Part shown: positions 25,325 to 34,600 of the stretch, one piece after another | How positions within the stretch are numbered: the first letter of the stretch is position 1 | Layout of the letters: each line of letters begins with the position of its first letter | Assembly (NCBI GenBank): GCA_045591925.1 | Contig: JAZNTW010000095.1 | Span: 102,261 to 166,260 of the forward strand | From: Firm-04 sp045591925 | GTDB lineage: Bacteria > Bacillota > Clostridia > Oscillospirales > Ruminococcaceae | Length of the DNA: 64,000 bases | Direction of reading: 5' to 3' | Position numbers and translations under genes: made by a program | The notes under the pieces: model-generated | What the model was told of the DNA's origin: nothing | Databases searched by the model: none | What the model saw: the letters and a program-made list of their open reading frames with translations, nothing else

Positions 25325-26605
25325 ATGAAACGCTTAAACGGCATCCGATTGCTTCAGAGCAAACGTGCGCAAAATAAACAGATTACGTCGCTCCCGCTGC
25401 CGAAGTGCGTCCGTATCCCGATGCTGATGCACATGGGCGTACCATGCGAAACGGCTGTTGAGCCAGGCGATTATGTCTATGTCGGACAGGTCATCGGCAA
25501 TGCGGAATCGGAGCAGTCTGTCCCGATTCACGCGAGCGTATCCGGCACAGTTACCGAGATTTCCGATTATACGCTGACCGATGGCAGACAAGTTCCCTGT
25601 GTGGAAATTGAGCCGGACGGCTTGCAGGTGATTCATCCCGACTGCATCCCACCAACCATCACCACAAAGCAGGAGCTTGCAGACGCTGCGCGTGCATCCG
25701 GCTGTGTCGGGCTTGGCGGTTCCGGCGACCTGACCTATCAGAAATTCAGCCGTCAGGAGAAAATGACCGTTCTGGTTCTCAACGGCGCAGAATGCGAAAA
25801 GCATCTCGCCTCTGACCTGCGCCAAATGGTCGAAAATCCCGAACAGATTATTTCCGGCGCGGCGATGATTCAGAAAATCCTCAAAATCAAAGAGGTTCTG
25901 ATCGGCGTGCAGTCAAACCGTCCTGCCGCTATTCAAGCGCTGTCGCAAGCCGCCGAATCCCATCCAAATATCACAATCTGTCCCCTGCCGCCCGTATATC
26001 CGCAGGGCGAAAAGAAAGTCCTCGTCCACCACACAACCGGTATGGTCGTACCGGAGGGCAAGGAGCCGGAGGATATCGGCGTACTTGTGCTGAACGTCAG
26101 CACCTGCGCCTTTTTATATCAGTATACCCAGACCGGTATTCCGATGGTGGAGCGTGTTGTCACGGTTGACGGCAATGCTGTTCCAAAGGCGCGGAATCTG
26201 CTCGTTCCGATCGGAACACCCATTACCGATGTGCTCAATCATGTTTTCTGTGAGCCGGAACAAGTCAAGCAGGTCTATTCAGGCGACACCATGATGGGCA
26301 TGAGTTATCCATCCTTGGACGCTTCGATTCTAAAACCGCAGAACGGCTTGATTGCCATGAAAACACTCCCGAAAGAAAAAAAGCCATCTGACTGCATTCG
26401 CTGCGGCAGATGTATCCACGCCTGTCCGATGCAGCTGAATCCGACCGACATAGACCGTGCATATGCACTGCGCGATGTCCGGACGCTTACAGAGCTGCAT
26501 ACCGGTCTTTGCATGAGCTGCGGCTGCTGCACGTATATTTGTCCATCCAACAGACCGCTGACCGAAACCATCCGACAGGCGAAAACCCTGCTCTCAAATG
26601 AATGA
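25325..26605 (+). CDS. RnfC-like iron-sulfur/flavin electron transfer subunit
   Basis: A 426-residue protein in the RnfC layout: N-terminal barrel-sandwich part (VEPGDYVYVGQVIGNAES), a Rossmann-like region with LNGAECEKHLASDLRQM near residue 157, an SLBB-type middle, and two 4Fe-4S clusters near residues 359-411, CIRCGRCIHACP and CMSCGCCTYICP. The glycine loop usually written GMGGAGFP is GLGGSGDL here, so flavin or NADH binding may be altered. In Rnf complexes this subunit accepts electrons from, or gives them to, NADH at the membrane. The next gene is RnfD-like; no B or G genes follow. Confidence 0.82.
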   Translation: MKRLNGIRLLQSKRAQNKQITSLPLPKCVRIPMLMHMGVPCETAVEPGDYVYVGQVIGNAESEQSVPIHASVSGTVTEISDYTLTDGRQVPCVEIEPDGLQVIHPDCIPPTITTKQELADAARASGCVGLGGSGDLTYQKFSRQEKMTVLVLNGAECEKHLASDLRQMVENPEQIISGAAMIQKILKIKEVLIGVQSNRPAAIQALSQAAESHPNITICPLPPVYPQGEKKVLVHHTTGMVVPEGKEPEDIGVLVLNVSTCAFLYQYTQTGIPMVERVVTVDGNAVPKARNLLVPIGTPITDVLNHVFCEPEQVKQVYSGDTMMGMSYPSLDASILKPQNGLIAMKTLPKEKKPSDCIRCGRCIHACPMQLNPTDIDRAYALRDVRTLTELHTGLCMSCGCCTYICPSNRPLTETIRQAKTLLSNE

Positions 26606-26618
26606 AAGGAGATTTGAT

Positions 26619-27569
26619 TTGCAAAAGCTATCTCTCGAATCAACTCCGCATATCCACAGTAAATCGTCATCCACGGTGATTATGCTTCTGGTGATTCTGG
26701 CACTGCTCCCGTCCGCAGTAAACGGCTATCTCCACTACGGCAGACGCGCTTGCCTCATCATCCTGAGCACCGTCATCAGCGCAATCGTATTTGAAGCGAT
26801 CAGCAGCGTGATTTTGCGCCATCGGCTGACCGTCAAGGATATGAGCGCGGCAGTGACCGGCTTGATGCTCGGTATGCTTCTGCCGCCGGATATCTCGCTC
26901 TGGAAAGCGGCGCTCGGCAGCTTCATTGCAATCGTCATTGTGAAGCAGCTCTTTGGCGGTATCGGCAAAAACATCGCAAATCCTGCCGGAACTGCCTGGA
27001 TTGTACTGTATTTGCTCTTTACAAAGGATATGACAACTTGGCGGATTCCGAATACCGGTGAAATCACGCGCATAACGCCGATGCTGACCGGAAACGCACC
27101 CTATTGGGATTTACTCCTCGGAAATTACGCTTCGTATATCGGCACAGGCTGTGCAATCGCACTTGCGCTCGGCGCGGTATTCCTCTGCTTTGCAGGTATC
27201 ATGTCACCGGCTGCACCGCTTGGTTTTCTTGGTACATTCGCGGTTTTATCATTCGCCTTTGGCTCCGATCCATTTGCGGAGGTTCTCACCGGCAGTGTGA
27301 TTCTCGCGGCCTGCTTTATGGCTTCGGATTATACCACAACGCCGTTTTCTACATTCGGTAAATTATTATTCGGCATCGGATGCGGCATCCTAGCTTGTCT
27401 GATCCGACAGGTCGGCGGCTTTGCTGACAGTGCGATTTTCGCAGTCGTTACGATGAATTTGTTCACGCCTTGGCTCAATCGCATCACCGGAACCCGTCCG
27501 TTCGGCATGGAAATTCCGCAAAAACAAAGCAAACGAAAGCAAAAAAATCCACAAGAAATTACAACTTAA
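26619..27569 (+). CDS. RnfD-like membrane subunit paired with the RnfC-like gene
   Basis: A 316-residue protein with about nine helices. The strings KDMSAAVTGLMLGMLLPP and KQLFGGIGKNIANPAGTAW are typical of RnfD/NqrB. In the region of the covalent FMN site it reads ITRITPML where active enzymes have (S/T)GATPL, so the Thr is kept but its context differs. A TTG at 26619, seven bases after AAAGGAG, is the best start; an ATG at 26598 would overlap the RnfC-like stop and lacks a site. The tail is Lys-rich. Confidence 0.8.
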   Translation: MQKLSLESTPHIHSKSSSTVIMLLVILALLPSAVNGYLHYGRRACLIILSTVISAIVFEAISSVILRHRLTVKDMSAAVTGLMLGMLLPPDISLWKAALGSFIAIVIVKQLFGGIGKNIANPAGTAWIVLYLLFTKDMTTWRIPNTGEITRITPMLTGNAPYWDLLLGNYASYIGTGCAIALALGAVFLCFAGIMSPAAPLGFLGTFAVLSFAFGSDPFAEVLTGSVILAACFMASDYTTTPFSTFGKLLFGIGCGILACLIRQVGGFADSAIFAVVTMNLFTPWLNRITGTRPFGMEIPQKQSKRKQKNPQEITT

Positions 27570-27582
27570 TTACAAATCCTCT

Positions 27583-27628
27583 AATTTGCAATTTTGCACT
27601 TGACAAAATTGCAAATTTGTTTTATACT
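27583..27628 (+). promoter_or_regulatory. promoter with a 14-bp palindromic operator
   Basis: TTGACA at 27600-27605, 17-base spacer, TATACT at 27623-27628: a near-consensus promoter. AATTTGCAATTTTG at 27583-27596 and its exact complement at 27604-27617 form an inverted repeat with a seven-base centre that covers the -35 box and the spacer. This is the geometry of a repressor operator. The gene it drives begins with a ribbon-helix-helix domain, so autoregulation is likely. Confidence 0.8.
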
Positions 27629-27670
27629 GATGCCATCAGACACCAATGCGAACAGAACGGAGGTACTCAT

Positions 27671-28312
27671 ATGAAACAAATCACATTCAATCTGCCGGAT
27701 GAACTGGCACAGAAATTTGAGCTTGCAATCCAGCTGACCGGTGCAAACCGCGACGCACTCGGCGAGGAATTTGTCCGCAGCTATCTTGCAAGAGCCTTGC
27801 AGTCTGCCGCCGATGAATTTCGCGTACCGGAAGCACCCAAGCCGCATCCTGTACCGCAGCCCACACCGCTGAACACCAATGCCGCTGCGCAAAATACTAC
27901 TTCGCAGCCGCATTCTAATGTGCGCGCAGACAGTGCTGCACAGGCGCAAAATCGTGCTGCCGCAAATCAGTCCCAATCGACCCGTACCGCATGGCCGGAA
28001 TGGGGCAAAGCAATCAACCGCATTCCGCGCTGGGCAAGAAATCCGCAGCAGAATAATCATAAGATTCTCAGGGCATTCTTTGAATTGAAGCATGAGCTTG
28101 GCAATGTCACGCTCGAAGCGCTTCGCCGCCGCTGCTCTGAACCCAATGAGCATCCGAACACCTATGTTCCGCATTTCGACAACAATTTTTCGCAGATGAA
28201 ATTCGACAATGGCAACTCCCACGGCAAGGTGTTTGAAGAGCATAACGGCTATATCACCATCTGGGATCGCATCAGCGACACGCTCCAGAAATACCGTGAT
28301 TTTTTTGAATAA
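27671..28312 (+). CDS. ribbon-helix-helix protein with an uncharacterised C-terminal domain
   Basis: A 213-residue protein. Residues 1-45 have the beta strand MKQITFNLPDEL and two helices of a CopG/Arc-type DNA-binding domain. Residues 60-115 are a Pro/Ala/Gln/Asn-rich flexible linker. Residues 120-213 form a compact domain (WPEWGKAINRIPRWARN, HKILRAFFELKHELG, ALRRRCSEP, ending DTLQKYRDFFE) that I do not recognise. The start follows CGGAGGT. It is a single gene under the palindromic promoter just upstream; the C-terminal part may sense a ligand or bind another macromolecule. Confidence 0.7.
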   Translation: MKQITFNLPDELAQKFELAIQLTGANRDALGEEFVRSYLARALQSAADEFRVPEAPKPHPVPQPTPLNTNAAAQNTTSQPHSNVRADSAAQAQNRAAANQSQSTRTAWPEWGKAINRIPRWARNPQQNNHKILRAFFELKHELGNVTLEALRRRCSEPNEHPNTYVPHFDNNFSQMKFDNGNSHGKVFEEHNGYITIWDRISDTLQKYRDFFE

Positions 28313-28374
28313 ATCGCATCAGGAAGCGGAGTTTTCTTCGCTTCCTTATGTCGTTTGGAAAGGCGGCGTTTGAA

Positions 28375-28902
28375 ATGAGACGCTTATTCCTCCTTTGCGT
28401 TTGTCCGATACTTGCACTCATCTGCTGCGGCTGTTCGTCTGCATCCGAAAACACCGCAGAATCTCACAACAGCTCGCAAATCACCACCACTACAACCTCG
28501 CGTTCCGAGACAACCGCCCAATTCACCACTGCATCCTCTGAAACGCATACAACAACAGTTGTAACGGATCCACCCGAACAGCTGCAAGGTGGAATCGGCG
28601 GCGAACAGGCTGCAAATACGCCAAAACCCGAATTTTTTTCGTATCGCTTTCAGCCTGATTCGTTTTCTGTAAGACTTGCAGGAGGAACCTATCAGACTGT
28701 TTCATATCCGATTTCGGAACCGCTGCTCCAAACTATCGACCAAGATTATTTCTTGCAGGATTATGACAATGACGGCGATTACGACCTCTATCTCCCTGCT
28801 GTTTATGACGATCAGAATATCGCCAAATACGTGGTTTTTCTTTGGGATTCCGTGGATGAATCATTCTCCACAGAACCGCTGTCCGACATTATCGCGAACT
28901 GA
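28375..28902 (+). CDS. lipoprotein with FG-GAP/EF-like calcium loop
   Basis: A 175-residue protein with a lipoprotein signal peptide (LLCVCPILALICCGC, lipid on the last Cys), a Ser/Thr/Glu-rich linker (20-65) and a small domain. DYDNDGDYDLYLP near residues 129-141 is the Asp-rich calcium loop seen in FG-GAP or VCBS repeats. The start at 28375 follows AAAGGCGG. It precedes the SGNH hydrolase lipoprotein gene by 25 bases. The function is unknown; it is exposed on the cell surface. Confidence 0.65.
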   Translation: MRRLFLLCVCPILALICCGCSSASENTAESHNSSQITTTTTSRSETTAQFTTASSETHTTTVVTDPPEQLQGGIGGEQAANTPKPEFFSYRFQPDSFSVRLAGGTYQTVSYPISEPLLQTIDQDYFLQDYDNDGDYDLYLPAVYDDQNIAKYVVFLWDSVDESFSTEPLSDIIAN

Positions 28903-28927
28903 TTTTCCATTCTGAAAGGGGCTTATC

Positions 28928-29881
28928 ATGAATATCAAACGCGTATATTCTCTGCTCATGCTTTCCGTACTGCTGCTGACCGGATGCGCTTCCTCCGCTG
29001 ATGACTCCACACCGGATTCTGTCGCGGAGACATCTGCGGTTGCAATCGAAAAAAGCATGGTTACACTCGGAGACTCGATCTCGATCGGCTATGGACTGGA
29101 CGACCCGTTGAACGAGCGATATTCCACACTGTTACAGCAAAACCTAGAAGCACGTGATCAGGTAACATGGCATGATTATAACTATGCCGTAACCGGTGAT
29201 GACAGCAGCGATCTGCTGAAAAAACTCAATAACGGCAGAGCGCTCCATGCCCCCACCGCAGATACGATTCTTCTCTATATCGGCGCAAATAATCTGCTGG
29301 GCGCTTATCAGGATTATATGACCGAAAAAGCCGAGGAGAAAAATATTGATTTGTCTGCGATCGCGTCCATGACAGACGAGGAACTCGAAGAATTACAGGA
29401 AAAATTTACCGAGGAACTGGAAGACCCCGATGTCATCATGGAAAATGTGCAAGCGAAAATCGACCAGAACCTTACAAATCTTGTCAGCGATCTGGAAACC
29501 ATCTATCAATGGATTCGTGATCGAAATGCGGATGCAGATATTTACGTCTTAAATATCTATAATCCCTATACCGAGGACGTTGATTCCGAGATGACACCGG
29601 AAGAAACCGAGTTTTCGGACTATGCGCAGACGCAGATTGATCGCGCAAATACGATTATTTCGGATTTCATCGGCAAACATGACGACCTCATTCCGGTTGA
29701 TATTGCTGCCGCATATGCAGCAAGCGACCCGATTCCGGTCATCGGAACCATGAACGGAACGGTCATCTCCGAATCCACTGAAGCACAGGACGCCATCGAA
29801 GCCTATGACCCGCATCCGACTGCGGAGGGGCAAAAGCTCATTGCCGATACCGTCTGGAAGGTCATGGAATCGAGAACATGA
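28928..29881 (+). CDS. SGNH/GDSL hydrolase lipoprotein
   Basis: A 317-residue secreted lipoprotein (signal ending LLLTGC). The SGNH blocks are clear: TLGDSISIGYG near residues 47-57 (nucleophile Ser in GDS), the Gly in VTGDDSSD near 94, the Asn in YIGANNLLG near 122, and YDPHPTAEG near 297 (catalytic Asp/His). It is an esterase or lipase acting outside the membrane; deacetylation of polysaccharide is typical in this group but not proven here. The stop overlaps the next start by four bases. Confidence 0.88.
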   Translation: MNIKRVYSLLMLSVLLLTGCASSADDSTPDSVAETSAVAIEKSMVTLGDSISIGYGLDDPLNERYSTLLQQNLEARDQVTWHDYNYAVTGDDSSDLLKKLNNGRALHAPTADTILLYIGANNLLGAYQDYMTEKAEEKNIDLSAIASMTDEELEELQEKFTEELEDPDVIMENVQAKIDQNLTNLVSDLETIYQWIRDRNADADIYVLNIYNPYTEDVDSEMTPEETEFSDYAQTQIDRANTIISDFIGKHDDLIPVDIAAAYAASDPIPVIGTMNGTVISESTEAQDAIEAYDPHPTAEGQKLIADTVWKVMESRT

Positions 29882-30813
29882 AACATCCATACTACACGAT
29901 GAACACCTATATGCACGAACGGTTCGGGCAGAAAATGCGCAAAATCTGCATAGACGGTGGCTTTACCTGTCCCAATCGTGACGGCAAATGCGGTGTCGGC
30001 GGCTGCACTTTCTGCGGCGAACGCGGTGCCGGTGAACAGCTCGACGCATCCAAATCCATCCGTCAGCAGGCAGAAGCCGTTCTCCAAAACGCCGCACCTG
30101 ATTCTGCTTGGATTCTGTATTTCCAGAATTTTACCAACACCTATGCGCCCGTTGACGTTCTCCGGAAACGCTATGACGAAGCCCTCATTGACCCGCGAAT
30201 CAAGGTGCTCGATATCGGTACGCGTCCGGACTGCATCACAGAGGAAATCGCGGATTTGCTCGCAGAATATGCCCAAACCTACGAGGTCTGGACGGAGCTT
30301 GGTCTGCAAACCGCAAACGATCACACCGCTGCGGCAATCAATCGCGGCTATGACCTCGAATACTTTTTGCGCGCCGTCAAAATCCTCAAGTCACGCGGTC
30401 TGCCTGTTATCGTGCATATCATTCTCGGTCTGCCGAATGAAACGCTCGATGATATCCGCCATACCGTCTCGGTGCTCAATCAATGCGGCATTGACGGCAT
30501 CAAAATCCACAGTCTGTTTATCATGAAGGATACGCAGCTTGCTGAGCAATATATAAAGGGCGAATTTACGCCGATTTCCATGAAAACTTATATTGATTGG
30601 ACGGTCGAGGTGCTCACGCATATTTCGCCGGATACCGTTGTCCATCGGATCACCGGAAACTGTCTCAGAGATCGTCTGCTTGCACCGGATTGGATTATGC
30701 AGCGCGACCTGATGATCTGCACCGTTGACCGGATCATGCTGCAAAACGGCTGGACGCAAGGCTGTTTTTATGAAGCGCCACTGTTTCATATGGAACAGCG
30801 AAACATGGAATGA
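29878..30813 (+). CDS. TIGR01212-type radical SAM protein (YtqA-like)
   Basis: A 311-residue protein. MNTYMHERFGQKMRKICIDGGF at its start and CPNRDGKCGVGGCTFCG near residues 36-52 contain the three cysteines for the 4Fe-4S/SAM cluster in the unusual spacing of the TIGR01212 group. GLQTANDHTAAAINRGYD and HIILGLPNETLDD follow. The biochemical role is not established for the family, with tRNA modification suspected. Its start overlaps the stop of the SGNH gene (ATGA). Confidence 0.87.
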   Translation: MKHPYYTMNTYMHERFGQKMRKICIDGGFTCPNRDGKCGVGGCTFCGERGAGEQLDASKSIRQQAEAVLQNAAPDSAWILYFQNFTNTYAPVDVLRKRYDEALIDPRIKVLDIGTRPDCITEEIADLLAEYAQTYEVWTELGLQTANDHTAAAINRGYDLEYFLRAVKILKSRGLPVIVHIILGLPNETLDDIRHTVSVLNQCGIDGIKIHSLFIMKDTQLAEQYIKGEFTPISMKTYIDWTVEVLTHISPDTVVHRITGNCLRDRLLAPDWIMQRDLMICTVDRIMLQNGWTQGCFYEAPLFHMEQRNME

Positions 30814-30835
30814 TATGCCGAAAGGATGCAGATAC

Positions 30836-31504
30836 ATGAATATCAAGCAAAACAAAGCAATTATTTTTGATCTGGACGGTACGCTGCTCGATACGCTGCA
30901 AGACCTCAGAGACAGTCTGAACGCTGTCCTTGCACAAAATAACCTGCCGGAGCGCACCACAGAGGAGGTGCGGCAATTTGTCGGGAACGGACTTGGCAAT
31001 CTCATTGCGCGTGCAATTCCGGATGGAAAGCAAAATCCGCTTTATCAAACAGTGCTCGATGAAATGCGGCAGCACTATGCTGAAAATTCCAACCGCATGA
31101 CCGCGCCATATGACGGTATCCCCGAACTGATCAACGCGCTGCTTGCACGCGGTTATCGGCTGGCGGTCGTATCCAATAAGCCCGATGAGCAGGTAAAAAG
31201 CCTGTGTCAGCTTTATTTTCCGTCGATACCGATTGCCGTTGGACAGCGCGAGGATGTCCGTCTGAAGCCTGCACCGGATTCGGTACTCGAAGCAATCCGA
31301 CAGCTTGAATGCACCACCGCAGACGCTGTTTACGTCGGGGATTCCGAGGTGGACATCCAGACGGCACAAAATGCACATATTCCTTGCATCAGCGTACTCT
31401 GGGGCTTCCGCGATGCGGCACAGCTTCTTGCTGCGGGTGCTGCACACTTTGTAAAATCTCCGGCAGAAATGCTGGGTCTGTTTGAATCGTTTTTTGTATA
31501 TTGA
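30836..31504 (+). CDS. HAD phosphatase, phosphoglycolate phosphatase-like
   Basis: A 222-residue HAD hydrolase. Motif I FDLDGTLLDTLQDL near residues 9-22 has both catalytic Asp residues, motif II is VVSNKP near 113 and motif III/IV is VYVGDSEVDIQTAQNA near 163. The cap domain is of type C1. Gph-like enzymes remove phosphate from 2-phosphoglycolate, but substrate cannot be fixed by sequence. ATG at 30836 is chosen after GAAAGGATG; the longer frame overlaps the radical SAM gene. A terminator overlaps the next promoter just downstream. Confidence 0.88.
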   Translation: MNIKQNKAIIFDLDGTLLDTLQDLRDSLNAVLAQNNLPERTTEEVRQFVGNGLGNLIARAIPDGKQNPLYQTVLDEMRQHYAENSNRMTAPYDGIPELINALLARGYRLAVVSNKPDEQVKSLCQLYFPSIPIAVGQREDVRLKPAPDSVLEAIRQLECTTADAVYVGDSEVDIQTAQNAHIPCISVLWGFRDAAQLLAAGAAHFVKSPAEMLGLFESFFVY

Positions 31505-31508
31505 GATG

Positions 31509-31554
31509 AAACCGCTGCGTTAGCATTGACTTTCCGCAGCGGTTTTGCTATAAT
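31509..31554 (+). promoter_or_regulatory. terminator hairpin overlapping the promoter of the multi-PAS gene
   Basis: AAACCGCTGCG at 31509-31519 pairs with 31535-31545 and is followed by TTGC, ending the previous gene. TTGACT at 31526-31531, a 17-base spacer and TATAAT at 31549-31554 form a promoter lying inside this hairpin. The same DNA therefore ends one transcript and starts the next. Confidence 0.75.
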
Positions 31555-31619
31555 ATAAAAATAGATATTTCACATTATTACGGGTATTTTGAAGATTATG
31601 AGAGATTGGAGGAACCGGT

Positions 31620-34600
31620 ATGTGGAACCATCAGACTGACCGAATGTTTCTGGAAATGCGCGAAGACGCGGTTCTGATTTTTGAACAGGATTCACATAAG
31701 CTGCTTTATCTCAATCCGGCAGCTGCGCAATTATTCCCGAACACCGACAGCAGCACTGTGTTTTCTGATTTGATTCAGCATGAAAAAATTGAAAATATGT
31801 TGACAGCTGCGGCGGCATCCGGCAGACTGATTGCACTCCCTATGGAGGAATCCATCTGGTTTCCCGAACACGCCATGCTCCACTGCGTCTGTGCAGAATG
31901 GGATGCGCAGAATGCCTTTATCCTGACGATTGACCGGCGCGATTACAGCACACCGCCCGAAGCCATGCAGATGATGAAAGCGGTTCTGACCTCCGCGTAT
32001 TTTATCTCCGTTCGAATTGATACGGAATCCAAGTGCGCCGCGATCATCAACGATAAAAATATCCTGATGAACACGCAGGCAAGATTTCCGTCCTACAGCC
32101 AATATCTCGATAAATATGCCGAAACAGTCATTCATCCGGAGGATCGCGAGCAATTCCGTTCTTGCTTTTCCGAGGCACAGATCCGACTGTTTTTGGAGGC
32201 AAATACTGCTCCCTCCTGCACGATTCGCCGCGCGGTCGATGAAGAATACCGCTGGGCGAGCTTTACACTCGCAGCGCTCGACCAAAATGTAATCATGCTG
32301 TTTGGAAAGGACAATAACGAGCAGCATCTTGTTCAGGAACGCTCCGACCGTTATCGCTCAAAGCTGGAATCCGTTTCACTCCGCAATCGCTATATTCTCA
32401 GCAGCGTCAAGGATATTTTCCGTCTGATGATTCACGTGAATTTATCGACGCATGAAGCTGTCGTATGCTCGATTCATCCGGAGCTGGAGCCATTTTTCTC
32501 GATTGATCAGGTGTATCGATATGAGGATATCGTTGCGAGACTCATGCACTTTGTGCATCCGGAGGATCGTGAAAGCCTCAAAATTTTCCATGATCTCAAC
32601 AGTCTCCCCTGCTACCTCGAGCCCAACGAAACCGCCTTTAATCTGACCTACCGCCGAATCTCTGCACAGCAGGAACCGGATCCCAATTATAAATGGACGC
32701 GCTCGGTGTTCACCATCATCCAAACCGAAAACGGTACGCCGACAGAGGCGATCTATGCCGTTCAGGATGTTGATAAGCAGACGCGCAAGGAGATTGCCGT
32801 CCAACGTGCGCAGCAATCACTCTCCGAACAGTTTTATACCCTGATTCAAAATCGTTATATCTGGTTTATCGACAACGATTACGGCACGAGAATCTCAAAA
32901 TACTATCGTATTGAAAATCAAAATGTTCAGCCGCCAATCGAATATCCGTTCGGACAATTCTTTGAGCGCATCATCATGCCCAATGTCCATCCGGAGGACT
33001 TCAAAAAGGTTGCGCTTGCACTCCTCCCCATCACGGCAGAGGACAATTATCAAGCCGGAAAACGACAGATCACCATTGATTTCCGCAGTAAAATCAACAA
33101 CAACTGGCGGTTTGTCCGCGGTGAAATGTATCTCCAAAAGAATGAAGACGGTGTTCTGCACACCATGATCTATGTCTCCGATATCAATGACGAGGTGACA
33201 AGCAGAAATAATCTGACGCGCTCCGAGCATGAGCAGCTTGAAATGCACCGAAAGGTTGACCATATTCTCACGGATACCTTTATTCATGTGGGAGAGGTCG
33301 ATCTTGACGCGGACACCATCCGGCACTACCGCCTTGAGAATGAATCTCTTGTGCCGGAGGACGAATGCTGCAGCTTCCGCGATTACATCGAACACTATGC
33401 CGAACGCTTTATTCATCCGGATCAGCAAATCGAATTTAACCGATTCTTTTCCTATCAGAGTATTTTACGTGCCGCACGCGAACATGGCAGGGAAATCAAA
33501 AAATTATTCCTTGTTTCACCCGAAGAAAATCAGACCTATCTCTGGTGCAATATCGGAATCAAGTTTTTGACCAATGAAAGCGGCAAGAGCTTTGCACTGA
33601 CCTATGTGGAAAACGTCAACGATGAGATCAAAAACCGTGACGAGCATCTGCATATGCTGCAGCAGAAAAAAAAGCAGCTGCTTGAAAATCTCAGAAACAC
33701 CGAGCGTGCAAAAATCCGCCGCGCACACGTGTTCATGAATATCGCAAGCCAATTCCAGCTTGCTTTGAACCGGATTTACGGTGCCTTGGATCGCCTTGAA
33801 CGCGAGCTGCCGGAGGATGCAAGACGGCATCATGACACCGGCTTGATTTTCACCGCCTGTGAGCAGCTCTCCGCTATGACATCCTGCTCCAGAGATTTGC
33901 TCCTGATGGAAAATAATCAGCTGCCGCTTTTGCGTGAGCCGACAAATCTCCTGCAAACGACGCGCAAGATTCTTGTAAATTTCAAAGACCTGTTTATCAA
34001 GAAGAATATCCGTCTGCACTCCTATACCACGCAGCTGCAGGATGAAATCATCCTTGGCGATTCGCGGCGATTCTCATTCATTATCGAAAATATTTTCTTT
34101 AATGTACTGCGCTCATTGCCGGACAACTCCGAAATCACATTCCACCTTGCAGAAACGCCGATTCCCGGCGAGGATAAGGCTTGGTATGAGCTGACCCTGA
34201 TGATGCAGGGAGACAGTGTATCGTTTGATATGCAAAAGGGCTTGCTCTCCCCCATTCCGCAGAACGACCCCATGAACTCCGTGGAAGCGGAATTTTTCCT
34301 CAACAATCCCGACTATCATCAGTTCCACATTTATCTGAGCAAACGGCTTATTTCAATTATGGGCGGTACGCTGGAGCTTGTTGCGCTGCCCAATCATGCA
34401 AGCGCGGTTGTCCTGCGGATTCCGTTTGACATCCGGAAGAATCCCATCGTCTTTCCGCTGCGCATGACATTTGGCAAGCGTGCGCTGGTTTGGGATTCTC
34501 ACCAAGCAGCTGCGATCGCGACCATCAAAATGCTGCGCGAATCCGGAATCGACTGCGATTTGCATTCTGATTTTGAGGGAATCTGCGCACATCTCAAATC

